Shown: positions 1 through 12,187, counted from the stretch's first letter. The stretch is 64,000 nt of DNA from Marasmius tenuissimus (GCA_029532415.1 JAQOTA010000050.1:6014001-6078000), one strand, 5' to 3'. The notes: generated by a model not told the origin, from the sequence alone. Made by a program: numbers and translations.

Positions 1-2
1 TC

Positions 3-1004
3 CGTACAGGTGCACCGAATCTGAGGAACGTTACGATATCCGAGCTTCACAATTTCCAGCCCGAATTAACGGTTCTTCCCTACCACCAACTCACCTCGTT
101 GGATGTCGACCGCCTGTCGGAACTCCCGTCTCGAAATCTAAGGAAGCTTCTCCCGTTGTGTACGTCCCTAGAGAAGCTCAAAATCGGGTATTACGACCCG
201 CCGGAGGGACCTGGGACGGGTCTCCCCGCTGTGGAGGTACCTACGCTGCGCGAGCTGAACGTGACCGTGATGCAGTTCCCTGACCAGCTCGTCCCGTTGT
301 TTCGAGAACATACATTCCCTCACCTCCGGACGCTCAAAATCTCGCTACGCTCGTCGCAAGCGTCGCTCAGGCACAGCAGTTGGGTGTCGAAAAGGGACAA
401 TTGGGATTCAGGGTTCTTGGACCATCTGAGGGCGTCGGTCAGGTCTCTCGAGAGACTTTCGTTCGATTTGGATAATCCCCAGATTCCGGATGGGTCGTTA
501 CCGGTGCTGCCGATCATACGGGTTTGTACCGCCGTGAAGTGGCTTGATCTTCGTTTGGGACTTGGCCCAGAGCCTATGCATCACCGAAATGCCGTCGTCA
601 TAGACCTGCTCCAAAAATTCAAGTTACGTACGGATTTAGACCCAGGCGAACCGGAAGCACTCGAGCGACGGAGTCTTGTTCCTCGGTTAGAGAAGCTATC
701 GATCAGGGACGAGTGGTTACAGCAGCCCACGAATGGCGACGTTCAGCTGATGCTCGATGTGCTTGAGTCGAGGATGAGAGGTGGGGTGGGACTTGGGAGA
801 TTGGAGGCGTTCGAGATGATCTACGGGCCTTCGCCACCGGCCAAAAAGAAATCACAATCTCCTTACGAACTTCACTATGTGGCTCGCGAGGACACCGTTG
901 GTCGGGCAGATCAGAGAATTAGAAATATTCGGGAGCGTGGGGCTGCTTGTGTGATCGAGAGAGCTGATCCCAATGGAATGGTATACGGGCTTATTTGGCC
1001 ATGA
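3..1004 (+). CDS. F-box/LRR-like protein, C-terminal part (cut by window edge)
   Basis: The open frame runs from the left window edge to a TGA at 1002-1004, so the N-terminus and any F-box lie outside. It aligns along its whole length with the C-terminal half of the disrupted paralog starting at 1650. Shared stretches include SRNLRKLLP, KIGYYDPPEGPG, VMQFPDQLVPLFRE and RTDLD...RRSLVP.LEKL. The leucine spacing suggests degenerate leucine-rich repeats, as in many basidiomycete F-box proteins of lineage-expanded families, which are thought to recruit substrates to SCF ubiquitin ligases. The substrate is unknown. It lies in tandem with its paralog 645 bp downstream. This copy is not interrupted within the window. 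The C-terminus ends shortly after the conserved region, whereas the paralog has an extra acidic Ser/Asp-rich tail. Confidence 0.75.
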   Translation, partial: RTGAPNLRNVTISELHNFQPELTVLPYHQLTSLDVDRLSELPSRNLRKLLPLCTSLEKLKIGYYDPPEGPGTGLPAVEVPTLRELNVTVMQFPDQLVPLFREHTFPHLRTLKISLRSSQASLRHSSWVSKRDNWDSGFLDHLRASVRSLERLSFDLDNPQIPDGSLPVLPIIRVCTAVKWLDLRLGLGPEPMHHRNAVVIDLLQKFKLRTDLDPGEPEALERRSLVPRLEKLSIRDEWLQQPTNGDVQLMLDVLESRMRGGVGLGRLEAFEMIYGPSPPAKKKSQSPYELHYVAREDTVGRADQRIRNIRERGAACVIERADPNGMVYGLIWP

Positions 1005-1649
1005 GTCGGGAGGTTTACTATATCAGCGAGTCGAGGTAGTGACTGTAGTTTGTGAACCTGTACTTGTATCATTGAGATCCCAATATGTAGCGTTGTACTT
1101 TTCAACGTATCGTCTCCCGAATGAAATTAAACATACTGAGGTACTTAATCCCACAATTGACAGTCCATTCATGACGGCCTTGAATCTTGACCTGCCGAGT
1201 TTTTGCGTTTCTCACCCCTGAAAACAACCTCCGACCCTATGCCCCCCATCCCGATGGCTGGGCAACTGATATTCCTTTTTTAGGCTGTATGGAATGTTAC
1301 AGTTGTAATATTGCATTTTAAAACAACGTGAGTGACATTTGACTTTGACGTTTGTGATTGAGAGTTTGAGAAGATCTCCTGCCGAATGTCATTCTCCCCG
1401 CTCCCGAAGGCAAAATTCAAGAACATATTATTACATGCTTCCGAAGTTTCACGTCTTCACGACCGTCCACTCAGAGTTTATATGAATAATCCTGCGCGGT
1501 AGAAAAAAAAGGGACCTTCTAACTCCCTATTCTTGTTTTCACAACCCTCTACAACGTAAGTTCCCACCCATTTCTGGACGATTTATATCTTTGACGAGCT
1601 CTATCTAGGCATCTCGAGCCTTCCTACAGCTATCCTCTACACTAACAAG
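1005..1649. other. intergenic region between the two F-box paralogs
   Basis: No convincing gene. It holds the 3' flank of the left F-box gene and the presumed promoter of the right one. A TATA-like TTTATATGAA lies near 1480, and a pyrimidine-rich stretch precedes the ATG at 1650. Confidence 0.5.
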
Positions 1650-2714
1650 ATGGTTATCACGGTCAATGGCGTCGACTGGCAAGAACCATCATTAGAACTT
1701 CGGTCGCTATTCGATGATTCACCATCCCAGCTCGTCCCCCTCGACATCATTCGTCAATTTCACTACCCGTCTCCAAATGAAACCTCTCACATCCTCTCTC
1801 TCATTGCTATCGAGGAGCACCATGTCTCGACCTTACAGGAGCAATTGCAGCCCCTGCGGTCAAGACTGGAGCCCCTTATCTCGGCAAAACCACACCGCAT
1901 AAAACGACTGCGTCCTAACGAGCCTTCCGAGTTGGACAAAATTCAGCAGGAGGTGGATGCCTTAGAAACTATCAAAGCACCACTCGAGCAGCGCGCCCGA
2001 GAGCTCAGACACCTCACCTCGGCTGTTCGTCGAGTCCCATTTGAGCTGTGGGAGGAAATCTTCTCCTTGGCCTCGACATGCAACAGCAACGGCTGTTCCA
2101 CATTCAACGTTGGTCAGCCGAAATGCTCGTGCGTCTGGAAGTTCCCAGCCTTGTCCCTTTCCCAAGTTTGTCGTTCCTGGAGACTATTCGTCAGTGGGAT
2201 GCCCCGCCTTTGGTCTCAGTTTGCTGTCGACCTCGACAATTTCCCGATACGTCTTCAGCCACTGTTGGAACTTTATTTGCGGACTGCCCGAGACCAAGGG
2301 CGGCCTCTAGACATACGTCTGCTCGCTGGTTCGGGGGCGGCCGACTCATGGCCCTCTCCCGTGCCAATCATGTCCCCAGCTTCTAAAGGGGCATTCGAAA
2401 AAATCCTTGACATCCTCCCCCAATGCCGGCTTTTGGATATCAAACTTGATCACCGATTTATATCCGCCGCACTCAGTTCCCCACCGGCGACCGGATGGAC
2501 AACCTTACCCCATTTGACAACTCTCGCATTACGACTGGCAGACCCAGGACCTCAAATCGTGAACACGACCCGGTGGTTCTGGGAAGCTATTTGTACTGGG
2601 TCTCCGAATCTGAAACACGTCACGACGAACGAGCTTCACATCCAACAAGCCGGGTTTACGATCTTTCCCTACGCCCAACTCACGTCGTTGGAGGTCCTCC
2701 GTTTGGCAGAAACC
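1650..2714 (+). pseudogene. F-box gene, 5' segment, interrupted by the Copia element
   Basis: This is the first 355 codons of an F-box gene. Residues ~60-122 are a predicted coiled coil (LQEQLQPLRSRLE; DKIQQEVDALE). Residues ~126-142 (VRRVPFELWEEIFSLAS) and ~168-191 (LSLSQVCRSWRLF...LWSQF) form a recognisable F-box, the Skp1-binding motif. After residue 355 the frame runs into the Copia LTR at 2715. The next codon of the gene is at 21161, after the element and the duplicated AAACC. A second break by the MITE lies at 21600-22134. Bridging both gaps leaves 690 codons with no internal stop, so the gene was probably intact until recently. Its own frame now ends 2 codons into the LTR (TGA at 2718-2720). 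A truncated product with coiled coil and F-box but no substrate-binding repeats could still be made. Confidence 0.85.
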
Positions 2715-3035
2715 TGTTGAATCCGTGGACTATAATTAAATCCCGGTATATCCGAAGTCCCGGTTCATACTTCCCGTCATTGTATTATGCGGGACAATGC
2801 ATTCGCTATTGTTCTATTGTCTATTGTTCACTATGCTCATATGTACAATTCTATTGTTGTCCTTATATGGTATTTACTATTGTCTCTACATGTATATAAG
2901 CTCGTAGTTCTATACCTGAATCTACAGTGTGCTTGAGCTTCTACGTCTCGCCTCTATCTCTCTAAACTCCTCTCTGGTAAGTAGTAGTATAGCTATGTTG
3001 TAGTCCTCTGCGCTAGGCGTCATGCCGGCTCATCA
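2715..3035 (+). repeat. Copia 5' LTR
   Basis: 321 bp, TG...CA ends, matching 20835-21155 with three substitutions by eye. A TATA box (TGTATATAAG, near 2890) marks the likely U3/R promoter. The sequence right after it (GGTTATGGGCCCCGG) is the expected place for the primer-binding site. The tRNA was not identified. Confidence 0.95.
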
Positions 3036-3335
3036 GGTTATGGGCCCCGGTTAGCCCGACTACAATGACGAGCGCCTTAATGGCTGCTGTCAGCGACGAG
3101 CGCCCCTAGGCTGCTGTCATCGGCTAGCTAGGCTAGACCTGCATGTTGCCATCGACCTCTTAACTGAGTGCTCGATCTATGGCATTGATGTACGTCCTTC
3201 GACGACATCGGATCTAAAGGATCCAATGCTCCTCGTTGAGCATAGCGCCTTGATGGCTGCTCCCTGTGTTGATTAGACGCATGCTGATGCTGTCTTTTCT
3301 AGATCCAACACCAAACCTCTAAACATCTTACTATC

Positions 3336-3842
3336 ATGTTCGACGTTAAGAAATTCTTCTCCGGTCGCTTCGATGGCACTGGATTCCGCCAGACCTATAA
3401 CGGCGAAATGGAAGCTGTTACCAAGGCTCAAGGCCTCTATTGTCACCTCACTGGTGCGGCCAAGAAGCCTACATACCCGCTGGGGGAACCTATTGTTCCG
3501 ACCATTACGGTCACTACTCCCCCTGGTGGAACTGCTCAGCCTGCAGCTGGAACTGACAGTGACGACGAACCTGATCGTCACCCTCCCACCGATGCTCAGA
3601 TCACGGCGTACAATACCGCACTAGAATCATGGGAGGAAAAAGACCTCCAGCTGATGGGTATTATTCAGTTGACCTCTATGAAGGAAGTCTTTGAACCTCT
3701 CAAAGACATGGACGCTGCCAAAGCCTGGTCCACCATCGTCACCACCTATGGCGAACCAACCTTGTCTGCCATTTATGGCGACTTCGTCAAATTGGTGTCC
3801 TTCCGGTGTAAAGCGCCACTCGCGGTGTATAATAAAATCTAA
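3336..3842 (+). CDS. Copia Gag, N-terminal segment (interrupted)
   Basis: 168 codons starting at an ATG 300 bp downstream of the 5' LTR. The sequence (MFDVKKFFSGRFDGTGFR..., then KAWSTIVTTYGEPTLSAIY) resembles the UBN2-type gag polypeptides of fungal Copia elements, which form the virus-like particle. The frame stops at a TAA at 3840-3842, at the left border of the foreign insertion. Gag resumes around 6540 with KYKHYIERLAEVGVELPELI and then IPPEWD, typical of the second half of this gag family. The protein is therefore split by about 2.66 kb. Confidence 0.7.
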   Translation: MFDVKKFFSGRFDGTGFRQTYNGEMEAVTKAQGLYCHLTGAAKKPTYPLGEPIVPTITVTTPPGGTAQPAAGTDSDDEPDRHPPTDAQITAYNTALESWEEKDLQLMGIIQLTSMKEVFEPLKDMDAAKAWSTIVTTYGEPTLSAIYGDFVKLVSFRCKAPLAVYNKI

Positions 3843-6497
3843 CTCGTAGGTCAAATCCTCCCAACACTCAAGAGTGTAGCTGAAGGGTGCGGGAATCGGG
3901 GATCGGCGTTGATCGTAGGTTCCGCTCTTAGCCAGACTGCAATAGTAGGCTGAAGGAAATCTGACTCAAGAAACTATCCAACTAAGGTAGCTTCGCCTCT
4001 GAAACCAGTTCGGAGGTCAAAAGTGGGGTTCGGAAGAGAGGTTTATAGGTTGCTTCGGGGAGCATAGAGTTGTTTGGTGCTTCGGAAGTGCGTTCTTAGG
4101 CTTCAACTAGCTTCAGAACCACTCGAACAGCGAGGGGCAACAAGACAATCAAATCGAACAATGGCAATAAGACTCCAATCAAGTCTGTCAATGACCGAAG
4201 ACCAACTGTCAACGGCGAACAATATCCTCAGCTCAATTAGCTTCAGAGGTTCAACAATAGCTCAGCCAGTCAAGTCGGCGTCGCAGACAAACAATGCAAA
4301 GTCAAGGTCAAGCAAGTGTTCAATGGATTTTCTAGGTTTGGGCAAACAAAGTTCTATTCCGTTCTAATGTCTCTCCAGAAGCGTTCCCGAGTCAACTGAC
4401 TACCCAACAAGTGGAATAGCTTCGTATCCTCTGAATACTAATCGTACGGATTGCTTGGGGATTCTTAATGGAAACCCCACTGCTTATATACCCTAGGAGG
4501 CTCTAATTCTACCTAATTGTACAAATATCGAATAAACCATGCCTCGGAGGCATAAACTACCTACTTTGGAATATACTTGGAGAGTTTTGTGTTTAATCTA
4601 CGCTTTTGAACCCCAAAGTCAAAACCAATAATTTGCTTCGGAAGTATCATCAGCCTCGAACATTCTCTAGCATTCTTTTCTTCTGGGTCTCTCCTATTGA
4701 TGGTTCCGTTCTGCCTATCTGCCTCCGCAGCATTGATTCTCCGTTTCTAGACCCTTCAATCGTCGTAGGTCATCCTGTTCTGTTTGCCTCCGAAGCATAT
4801 ACTCCCTTCGTCTGAAGCAAAGTACCTGCCTCCGAAGTGCTACTAGATGCCTATATTCATGGAGTTACCCAGCCGTTCATAGCCAGGTCGATGTCCTTTC
4901 CGTAGCTCGGATAATTCTGAGGTCCTGCCATCCATATGGCCGCCCCACTATATCCAATCTTGGTGCCTTGGATACCGGGTAATAGTTCAATGGTTCAGCC
5001 AGAACTCCCACTCGATTCTTTGGTACACCATTCCTTTCTTTCCAGTCCCTTGCCTCCCAGTGCAGTTGAGCACTGTGTTTTGCCACCAGCACCAACTATG
5101 CCCTTAGTACAGTCAATATCTCCATGTACGAGTATAAGGGAGGTACCTCGACGGTGCAACTCCTTCGATCACTTCTCGATCATTGTTTAGCGCCCAGTGC
5201 CTGGTTCGGATCCACGCCTCCGAAGCGCTAATTTCCTAGTTTCCGAAGTAAAATTTCCATTTCAGCGGCCAGTCCAGAGGTCAGTAAAAGCAAGTGCTAG
5301 GTTGTCCCAATTCCTTGCTTACTTTTCCCCGAGCGTACTATGGCACGCTTGCATAACATTGAAGACCACTTTTGCAACTTACTCTATAGTAAGCCTTTCT
5401 ACTTTCTAGATTCCGAGGCGGCCTTCTGACTTCCTCTCCAGAGTTGTATAAGCTCTGGTGGTATCCAGAAGATTACTCTGATAAGATCAGGGAGCGCCGC
5501 ATCATCCTACCCATTCCACTCGACGCAGAACGAGAAGCTATCCTTGGAATCATCTTCCAGCAGTTCTTCCTCAGTCGCCACAGATCCGTCTACTGGGGCT
5601 ACGTGATTCGTTACGACATGATCCAGGACGAAATCTATCTCTGCGAGGACACCTTTGACCACTTCATTCCTCACGACGCTAGGTCTATCATCGACATGGT
5701 CGCCGAGTCCATTGCTCGAGTGGGATTCCTCGACTTCAAAACCGCTCGTACTCCTGGAGCCGTCAACGCTTGGATCGACTCCGTCGTCAGCTGTGCTGAG
5801 TGCCCAGCACCTCCGAAGCTTGACTATACCAAGCTCTCGTTCTTTCAGTATTCCCCTGTCATGGGTCGTTGGCTCTCTCGATCCTTTTCTTTCTATAATC
5901 CTATTTTATGCGATCCATTCTATACCGATTATCTAGATCATGAAACCTTCATTGATTCTTATTATCCTGAAGATTCCAACGTAGATAATTACTTCGGTTG
6001 GGATGAGGTAGCTCTAGCCAATATGGATGACTAGCGTAACCTATAGTATACCTAGTATACTTGAATCAATCATGCCTCCAAAGCGAGGCCTCGACCTTAT
6101 ACCAAGCTTCTGAGGCTCGACTTAGTCTCGCTTTCCGACCATCCATGCTTCCGCGGTGACCTCCTCTGTCTATCCCTACTAGTACGGGTCTTCGTTAAGT
6201 CTGATTCTGTTATTCTAATCCTTAGTACGATGCCTCCGAGCCACTGGAGATATTCCCTTGTTATGACTACAGGTCCTAGTCGTGCCTCCGAAGTGATACT
6301 TTCGTCAGTTATATGACTCCTACAGTTTTCAGAGATAAGGAGAGACGCCTCCGAGGCGCTATTCTCTCCTTATGCTAGGATCTGAGCCTTTTACTAGCCG
6401 CTCGGGACTCGCTCTAGTACTCGTATTACCTAGTCATTTCTTCTCTGTTTTATGCTAAATTCGCACAAAACAAGGCTCCGAAGCTGCTTTTTAATAG
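3835..6497. mobile_element. unclassified insertion inside Copia gag
   Basis: About 2.66 kb separates the two halves of Copia gag. I found no LTR pair, no transposase and no clear terminal inverted repeats. A short direct repeat TAATA occurs at both borders (3830-3834 and 6492-6496) and could be a target duplication, but joining there does not restore the gag frame, so the exact borders are uncertain. The body has its own TATA-like element (GCTTATATACCC near 4480), an AATAAA (4530), one moderately long ORF (5444-6034) and many copies of a short palindromic motif of the type GCCTC-N-GAGGC or GCCTCCGAAG. It could be a non-autonomous element, a degraded retroelement or captured host DNA. Confidence 0.5.
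5444..6034 (+). CDS. hypothetical ORF in the Copia-gag insertion
   Basis: The frame is open from about 5393 to a TAG at 6032-6034 and has no obvious ATG. It may be a last exon, since CTTTCTAG at about 5403-5410 could be an acceptor. The ~196 residues are rich in Tyr, Asp, Phe and Trp (KLWWYPEDYSDKI; CDPFYTDYLDHETF; VDNYFGWDEVALANMDD) with an acidic C-terminus. I recognise no family. It could be the coding part of the unclassified element or a captured gene fragment. Confidence 0.35.
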   Translation: MYKLWWYPEDYSDKIRERRIILPIPLDAEREAILGIIFQQFFLSRHRSVYWGYVIRYDMIQDEIYLCEDTFDHFIPHDARSIIDMVAESIARVGFLDFKTARTPGAVNAWIDSVVSCAECPAPPKLDYTKLSFFQYSPVMGRWLSRSFSFYNPILCDPFYTDYLDHETFIDSYYPEDSNVDNYFGWDEVALANMDD

Positions 6498-9400
6498 CAG
6501 GCGCTACACCGGCTTACCACCAGCCATCCCCAGGCTGGCATCGCCAAGTATAAACATTATATTGAACGTCTTGCCGAGGTCGGGGTTGAACTCCCTGAGT
6601 TGATCAAAGCCCTCCTTCTCATCGCAGCTATTCCTCCCGAATGGGACGCCGCTTCCTCCAAATCCCTTCATGACTTTGATAGGGATCCTGAGAGCTCCAG
6701 CGCCCTCACCGTCGCCGATGTTCATGAAGCCATCATGATCGAATATGAGCGCCAGAACCCTCAGCTTGCCAACCGCCTCTCTGCGGTCAAGCGTGCTGGT
6801 AACCGCGAGCCATCGTTTGGTCAACAGCAGCGTCCACCGCAGCAACGTCAGCAGCGTGGACAGCAGCAGCGTGGCCAACAACGCCAACCACAGCAGCAGC
6901 AGCAACGCCCTTCTTCGAACCAGAATAACGGTAAGAAGAAGAAGCAGCAGCAGCGTGGTACCCGCGGTGGCATCAACCAGCATCAGGGTCCCGGCAACGC
7001 CGGCGGTAACAACGGTGGTAACAATCGGTCGCATGGTCACTCCCATCTGGCATCCTATGCATCCGTCGTAGCTTCCCCCGCTCCTATCCGTCCTTATTCC
7101 TCGATCACTGACCGCAGGGAACGTATTGCGTTGAACGCGGTAAATAACTCCTTGCGTGCCGAGATTGCCAGCGCCCCTCCTGTTCGCGCTATGGGATCAC
7201 CGCCCCCAGCTCACTTCACCGGTCACTGGGACAAGTCTTGCGACAGCACTGTCCCTCAACCAGCTGTCAAGAAGAACCCAGCTGCTATGCAGTCCTTCAC
7301 TGGCTTCAGGCCATCTCAGTCAGTATTTGATGATGTCCGTGGAGCACGTTCCCTTGCTGACAGACTTGGTGCCCCTAAGACGGCGCGGTATCTCAAACCC
7401 TTCGAACAGATCGTCACGTCTGCCACCAATCGTTCGCTCCAGGACCGCATTGAACAACCACGTGCGTCCTCGTCCAAGCGTCTTTTGGAGGATGATGAGG
7501 GACATGAGGGAGCCGGATCTCCTTCTTCTACTTCTTCTAAACGCTCTCGTAGCGCTGATCCTGATGAAGATGTAGAGATGGACTGGGGATCTGACGACGG
7601 TATGGAAGATATGACCTCTCTATTCGGTAATGATGTTGACGACGATATTGCCGAAGCTGCAGGGGTTGAGGATGTCCCGGATGACGTCTCTCTTGGATCG
7701 TTCCACGATGACAGGCAAGTACCATACCTTGACCTGCTTTCCCAAGCTGATGCAAACCTACAGCGCTGCTCTCAACTAGTTGGTATCAGTAGTGCGCGCG
7801 GTAGTCGTAGTGATCTGGTATCACTTGTAAATTTTTGCAATGCTATTTCGACCCACTTTGTGGGATGTACTCAATGTAAGGGAAAGAAAAGTGTGAACAA
7901 CGCACAGGGTTGGCTCCTTGATTCTGGTGCCTCCTCTCATTTCACGAACGATATGAATGACTTCGCTGAATATGAATCGCTTGATGGTCCTATCGTAAAT
8001 ACTGCGAATAAGGGCAACCCTATACAGATCAAGGGTAAAGGCACAGTCTTCATTACGCATAATGTTGAAGGACATGACAGGAAACTTACTGAGCGCGTTT
8101 CGCGACTCTATCCTGTCTATTACATACCTCAATTGGACATACGTCTACTATCAATGGGAGAATTCCTTCAAGATGGTCTATCAATTCGTGGAAACGCGAA
8201 GAAGTTGGCCTTCTACTCATCACAGCGACGACAGTCGCTTGTTTCCTACCCTCATATGCCTGGTCAAACCATTTATTGGGTACACTCGCGGAAAGCATCT
8301 GCTGAGTCTTTAATGGCCAAGTCGGTCGTTTACAACGTCGACTACGATATTGAGCACAGACGCTTTGGGCATCCGTCGGATAAAGCCCTAAATAAAGCTC
8401 GGAAACATACGCAAGGTTTCCCACTTGACCTTAAGATGCCTACTAAGAAGACACCTCTGTGTCGTGGTTGTGCAGAAGGCAAGATGCATGAGAAATCGTT
8501 CCCCAACTCTATGACTAGAGCTTCTAAACCGTTTGAACGCATACATTCGGATTTGAAGTCGTACCCGGTTGAATCGTATCACCGGTACAAGTACTACATC
8601 TCTTTTCTCGATGACTGCACGTCCTACGTTTGGACTTCCAAGCTCAAGACGAAAGACGAGGCAGTACCCGCTTTGAGGGACTTCCTTACTATGGTCAAGA
8701 CGCAGTTCAATGCTGTTGTCAAGACCTGGATGTCCGATGAAGGGGGAGAGTACAAAGGAGATAAGTTCGATGCAGTACTGAAAGAGTATGGGATCCAAAG
8801 GGATCAAAGCATACCGTACACACCACAACAAAACGGTCGTGCTGAACGATTCAACAGGACTATTCATGAGAAGGCTGAAGCTCTTCGTTTTGAAGCTTGC
8901 ATGCCTCAGTCCTGGTGGGAATTCTGCCATGTGCACGCCGTCCACCTTTACAATCGCACTCCAGTACAACGATTGAGCTGGCGAACTCCGTTCGAAATGC
9001 TTTACGGCGAGGCACCTGATGTTTCACATCTCCGAGTTATGGGTTGTGCAGCCTACGTATTCATTCCTGAAGATCGTAGGAAGAACAAGCTTGCTCCTCA
9101 CAGTGAGTTGATGACTTTCATCGGCTACCAGGATGGGATGAAAGGCTTCCTGTTCATGAGAAGTAATAATTCCGTATTCAAAGGTAGCACTGCACTGTTC
9201 GATGAGACGCTATACAATAAGTGTCCTGATGCCAAAACTCGTGGTTTTACACCTGTCGGTAGTGAACCATTTACTTTGGGTGAAAATCCCAACATTCCTT
9301 CGGAAGATGAAGACTCTGATGACGATTGGGACGATACTCCGTTCCCAGATCTCAGACGTCGCTCCGAACCTTCTAAGAGATCAGAACCTCAGGTTGACGA

Positions 9401-11185
9401 ACCTGCAGGTGGCCCTGCGCCAGGGGATTTGCCACTCCCTCAATCTGGTCCTCCGACGCCTCCAGGCGAACCCGCCGTTCCTCCGCCTGCACCAGCAGCG
9501 GATGGTCCACGCCGGTCTTCGAGGCAGCGGAAGGGTACAACGCAACCTGGTAACATATTTGGTGAACAGCGGAACCCAAATAGACCCTCAGATATAGTCC
9601 GCGACTTAGAGAATAAGAATACTTGGAGAAACGTCACTGGAGATAAAGAACCTACACATCCAGTTGATCGTCCTAGCTCTTCGCGATCTAGGAAAGGCAA
9701 AGGTAGTAAAAAGGGGATTCCTGGTCCACTTCCGCCTCCGCCTGCTCCAGAACCCAGTGGAAGCACTGAGTCGCATGAGGAAGAAAGCGTAGTCGAAAGA
9801 CTAACCCAAGAAGGGGGAGTAGGATTCGTGATTTACCTGTTGAACAATGCCATTCCAGTTCACGATTCGCTTCCAACGTCCGATACTCCTGATTTCTCTA
9901 ACATCAGAGAGTGGACACTCCGCGATATTCTAAAGTTGCCTGTTGAGCAACAGAAGGAATGGAAGACTGCTTGCCACGAAGAACTTGAGGCACTTCGTAA
10001 GCGCAAGGTCTTTGAACTCTGTGACTTACCTAAAGGTCGCAAAGCCATCAGAAATAGATGGGTCTTCGACGTCAAGTTGAATGGTCGCAAGAAAGCAAGG
10101 CTTGTTGCCAAAGGTTTCTCTCAGGTCGAAGGTGTCGACTTTGATGAGATCTTCTCACCAGTTGTTCGTTATGAGACTGTTCGTATGATGCTTGCTCTCG
10201 CAGCTCTCAAAAACTGGTACATCACCTCTGTTGATGTTAAGAACGCATTCCTTTATGGCGATCTTGTTGAGGAGATCTACATGGAGCAACCTGAAGGCTT
10301 CAAGGTCAAGGGCCAAGAACGTAAGGTACTACGCCTGCGTCGTGCATTATATGGACTGAAGCAAGCTGCCCTTGAGTGGTGGCGAACCCTCAGCTCGTCC
10401 ATGGAAGTACTAGGCTTCAAACGCCTGACTTCTGATGCTGGACTCTTCATCTGCAAAGATCCGAAGAGTGATGAAGTTGTGTATGCGATCATATACGTTG
10501 ACGATGCACTCTTCATGGGTCCTAACAAAGCTTTTGTTGACAAGAAGAAAGCCGAGTTCATGGCTCGATGGGAATGTCGTGATATGGGCGATGCTAGCGA
10601 GTTTCTCCGCATGAGCATTTGTCGCGAAGGCAATAAGATCATGATTGATCAGAAGGATTATCTGAAGAAAGTCCTTGAACGTTTCGGGATGCAGAATGCA
10701 AAAGGTGCTCCTACGCCCTTACCTGCTGGCTATGTGCCAACTCCCAACGATGGTCCAGTCAATCCTGCCATTCGCTCCAGATTCCAGTCTGTGATTGGGT
10801 TGCTTCTGTATATTATGCTGGGTACACGTCCTGATATTGCCTATGCAGTTACAAAGCTTTCCCAGTTCTCTTCTAATCCAACGAAGGAACACCTAGATAA
10901 AGCTCTGTATATCTGCCGCTATCTAGCTGGCACATCAGATTATTCACTCGTCTATGATGGTGACTCTGATGGAGGTCTTCTTGCGTTCACAGACTCAGAT
11001 TGGGCTGCCGATCCTATCAAACGTCGTTCAATCACTGGCTACTTCTTCAAGTTAGCAGGCAGCATCTTCTCGTGGCAATCACACGCCCAGAAGACTGTAG
11101 CTCTTTCTTCCACTGAGGCTGAGTATATGGCACTGTCGGATTGCAGTCGTCAAGCTTCCTGGATAAGATCGCTACTCTCTGAACT
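6498..11185 (+). CDS. Copia Gag (C-terminal part)-Pol polyprotein, 5' part
   Basis: One long frame. It holds the rest of gag (KYKHYIERLAEVGVELPE, IPPEWD), then a Gln/Arg-rich basic stretch (about 6800-6960) in place of an obvious zinc knuckle. Next come the aspartic protease (LLDSGASSHFTND, ~7914), the GAG-pre-integrase zinc motif (HRRFGHPSD...CRGCAEGK, ~8350-8480), and the integrase core (HSDLKS, FLDDCTSYVW, SDEGGEYKG, TPQQNGRAERFNR, ~8540-8870). A long Pro/Ser/acidic linker follows, then reverse transcriptase (NRWVFDVK, VKNAFLYGDL, IIYVDDALFMG, ~10050-10520) and RNase H (TDSDWAAD, ALSSTEAEYMALS). The frame enters the Gypsy LTR at 11186 inside RNase H. The rest is at 20523-20792. It would encode replication functions of an intracellular retroelement but is broken here. 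Confidence 0.9.
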
Positions 11186-11898
11186 TGTTACATCCATGCC
11201 GGTTCCGGGGTTTCCGAAGGCCTCTATCCACCTTCCGGAGATTCCGATACTCGGAATCTACTTTATGTTTTCTCTTCCTTCACGATCCTATCCGGAACAT
11301 GACTTCGGATTCCGACGTCGTGTCCCCGGTACTTACGGATCGGAGATACATATACACCGTTCATTTCCGAGTAGTACGTTTACTCTACATTCCGACATTC
11401 CGCCTTCCATTCTATTATGACTCATCCCGTACATTCCATTTTGACACTTCATTTCCAATTCATCTCCGACTCCGGGACTTCATCCTCCGTCTCGGATTCC
11501 GTACTGTACATACATTCTCTCCCGCTCTGACTCACCTTCGGTACTACGATCGCCGGAACCCCTTCGGAGGTCTCGGAGATCGATACATATATAAGCTAGA
11601 TACTTCACGACTTGTATTCCTCAGAATTAAAATCAACTTGGTTTCCGTTTATCTCATTCGTCTCATTCCGTCTCTTTATCTCTATCTCCTCTTCATCTTT
11701 ATCTTCCTTTCCTTCCGGTCAAGGACAACTCAACTCAACGGTGTCGTTGGCGAAACCTTCGACTATTGTCCAGCCATCCGTTCGGCCTTCCGGTCGTCGG
11801 AATCTCTCCAACTCCGACTAGTCCATTCCGGCACGTCGGCTTCCGCTCTCTTCCGCTCGGACCTCCGTCCGGGCTGTCATATCTGCACGATCCTAACA
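11186..11898 (+). repeat. Gypsy 5' LTR
   Basis: 713 bp, identical to 19810-20522 except for three substitutions seen by eye. A TATA-like TACATATATAAGC lies near 11585. The LTR is strikingly rich in the word TTCCG (16 on the plus strand by hand count), far more than its base composition would suggest. Confidence 0.95.
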
Positions 11899-12187
11899 GT
11901 ATTTTAATTCTCGAACCTTGAGTTGAAATTACTGAATGTCCAGACAAGTCAATCCTGAATTCCCTGGACACTTCGACGAAGATCCACCCAACCAATTCGT
12001 AGGAAGTATCTCCGCTTCCGAATCTATCTCAACCAACCGTTACGGTCGACGTAAAGAACGACAAGCGGTTTTCGGTAGCAGCGTCCGTGCTTCCGAATAT
12101 CAAATCGACGTACAATCAACTCCATGTATCGGCACACTTAATACCGTCGCACCACTTCCGCCTAGCAAGCTCCGACGTCCTACTACA

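Noticed and set aside
3835..6497. Helitron identity for the insertion in Copia gag
   Set aside because: The left side offers A|TCTAAC, but the right border has neither a CTRR end nor a stable 3' hairpin at a position that fits an A-T target.
6504..7046. Minus-strand 180-codon Leu/Val-rich ORF
   Set aside because: It is the antisense shadow of the Gln/Arg-rich gag region (CAG/CGT repeats read backwards).
11185..11907. Plus-strand ORF of 240 codons across the Gypsy 5' LTR
   Set aside because: It is LTR sequence, repeated in another long frame across the 3' LTR (19128-20792). Openness comes from the TTCCG-rich, stop-poor composition, not from coding.
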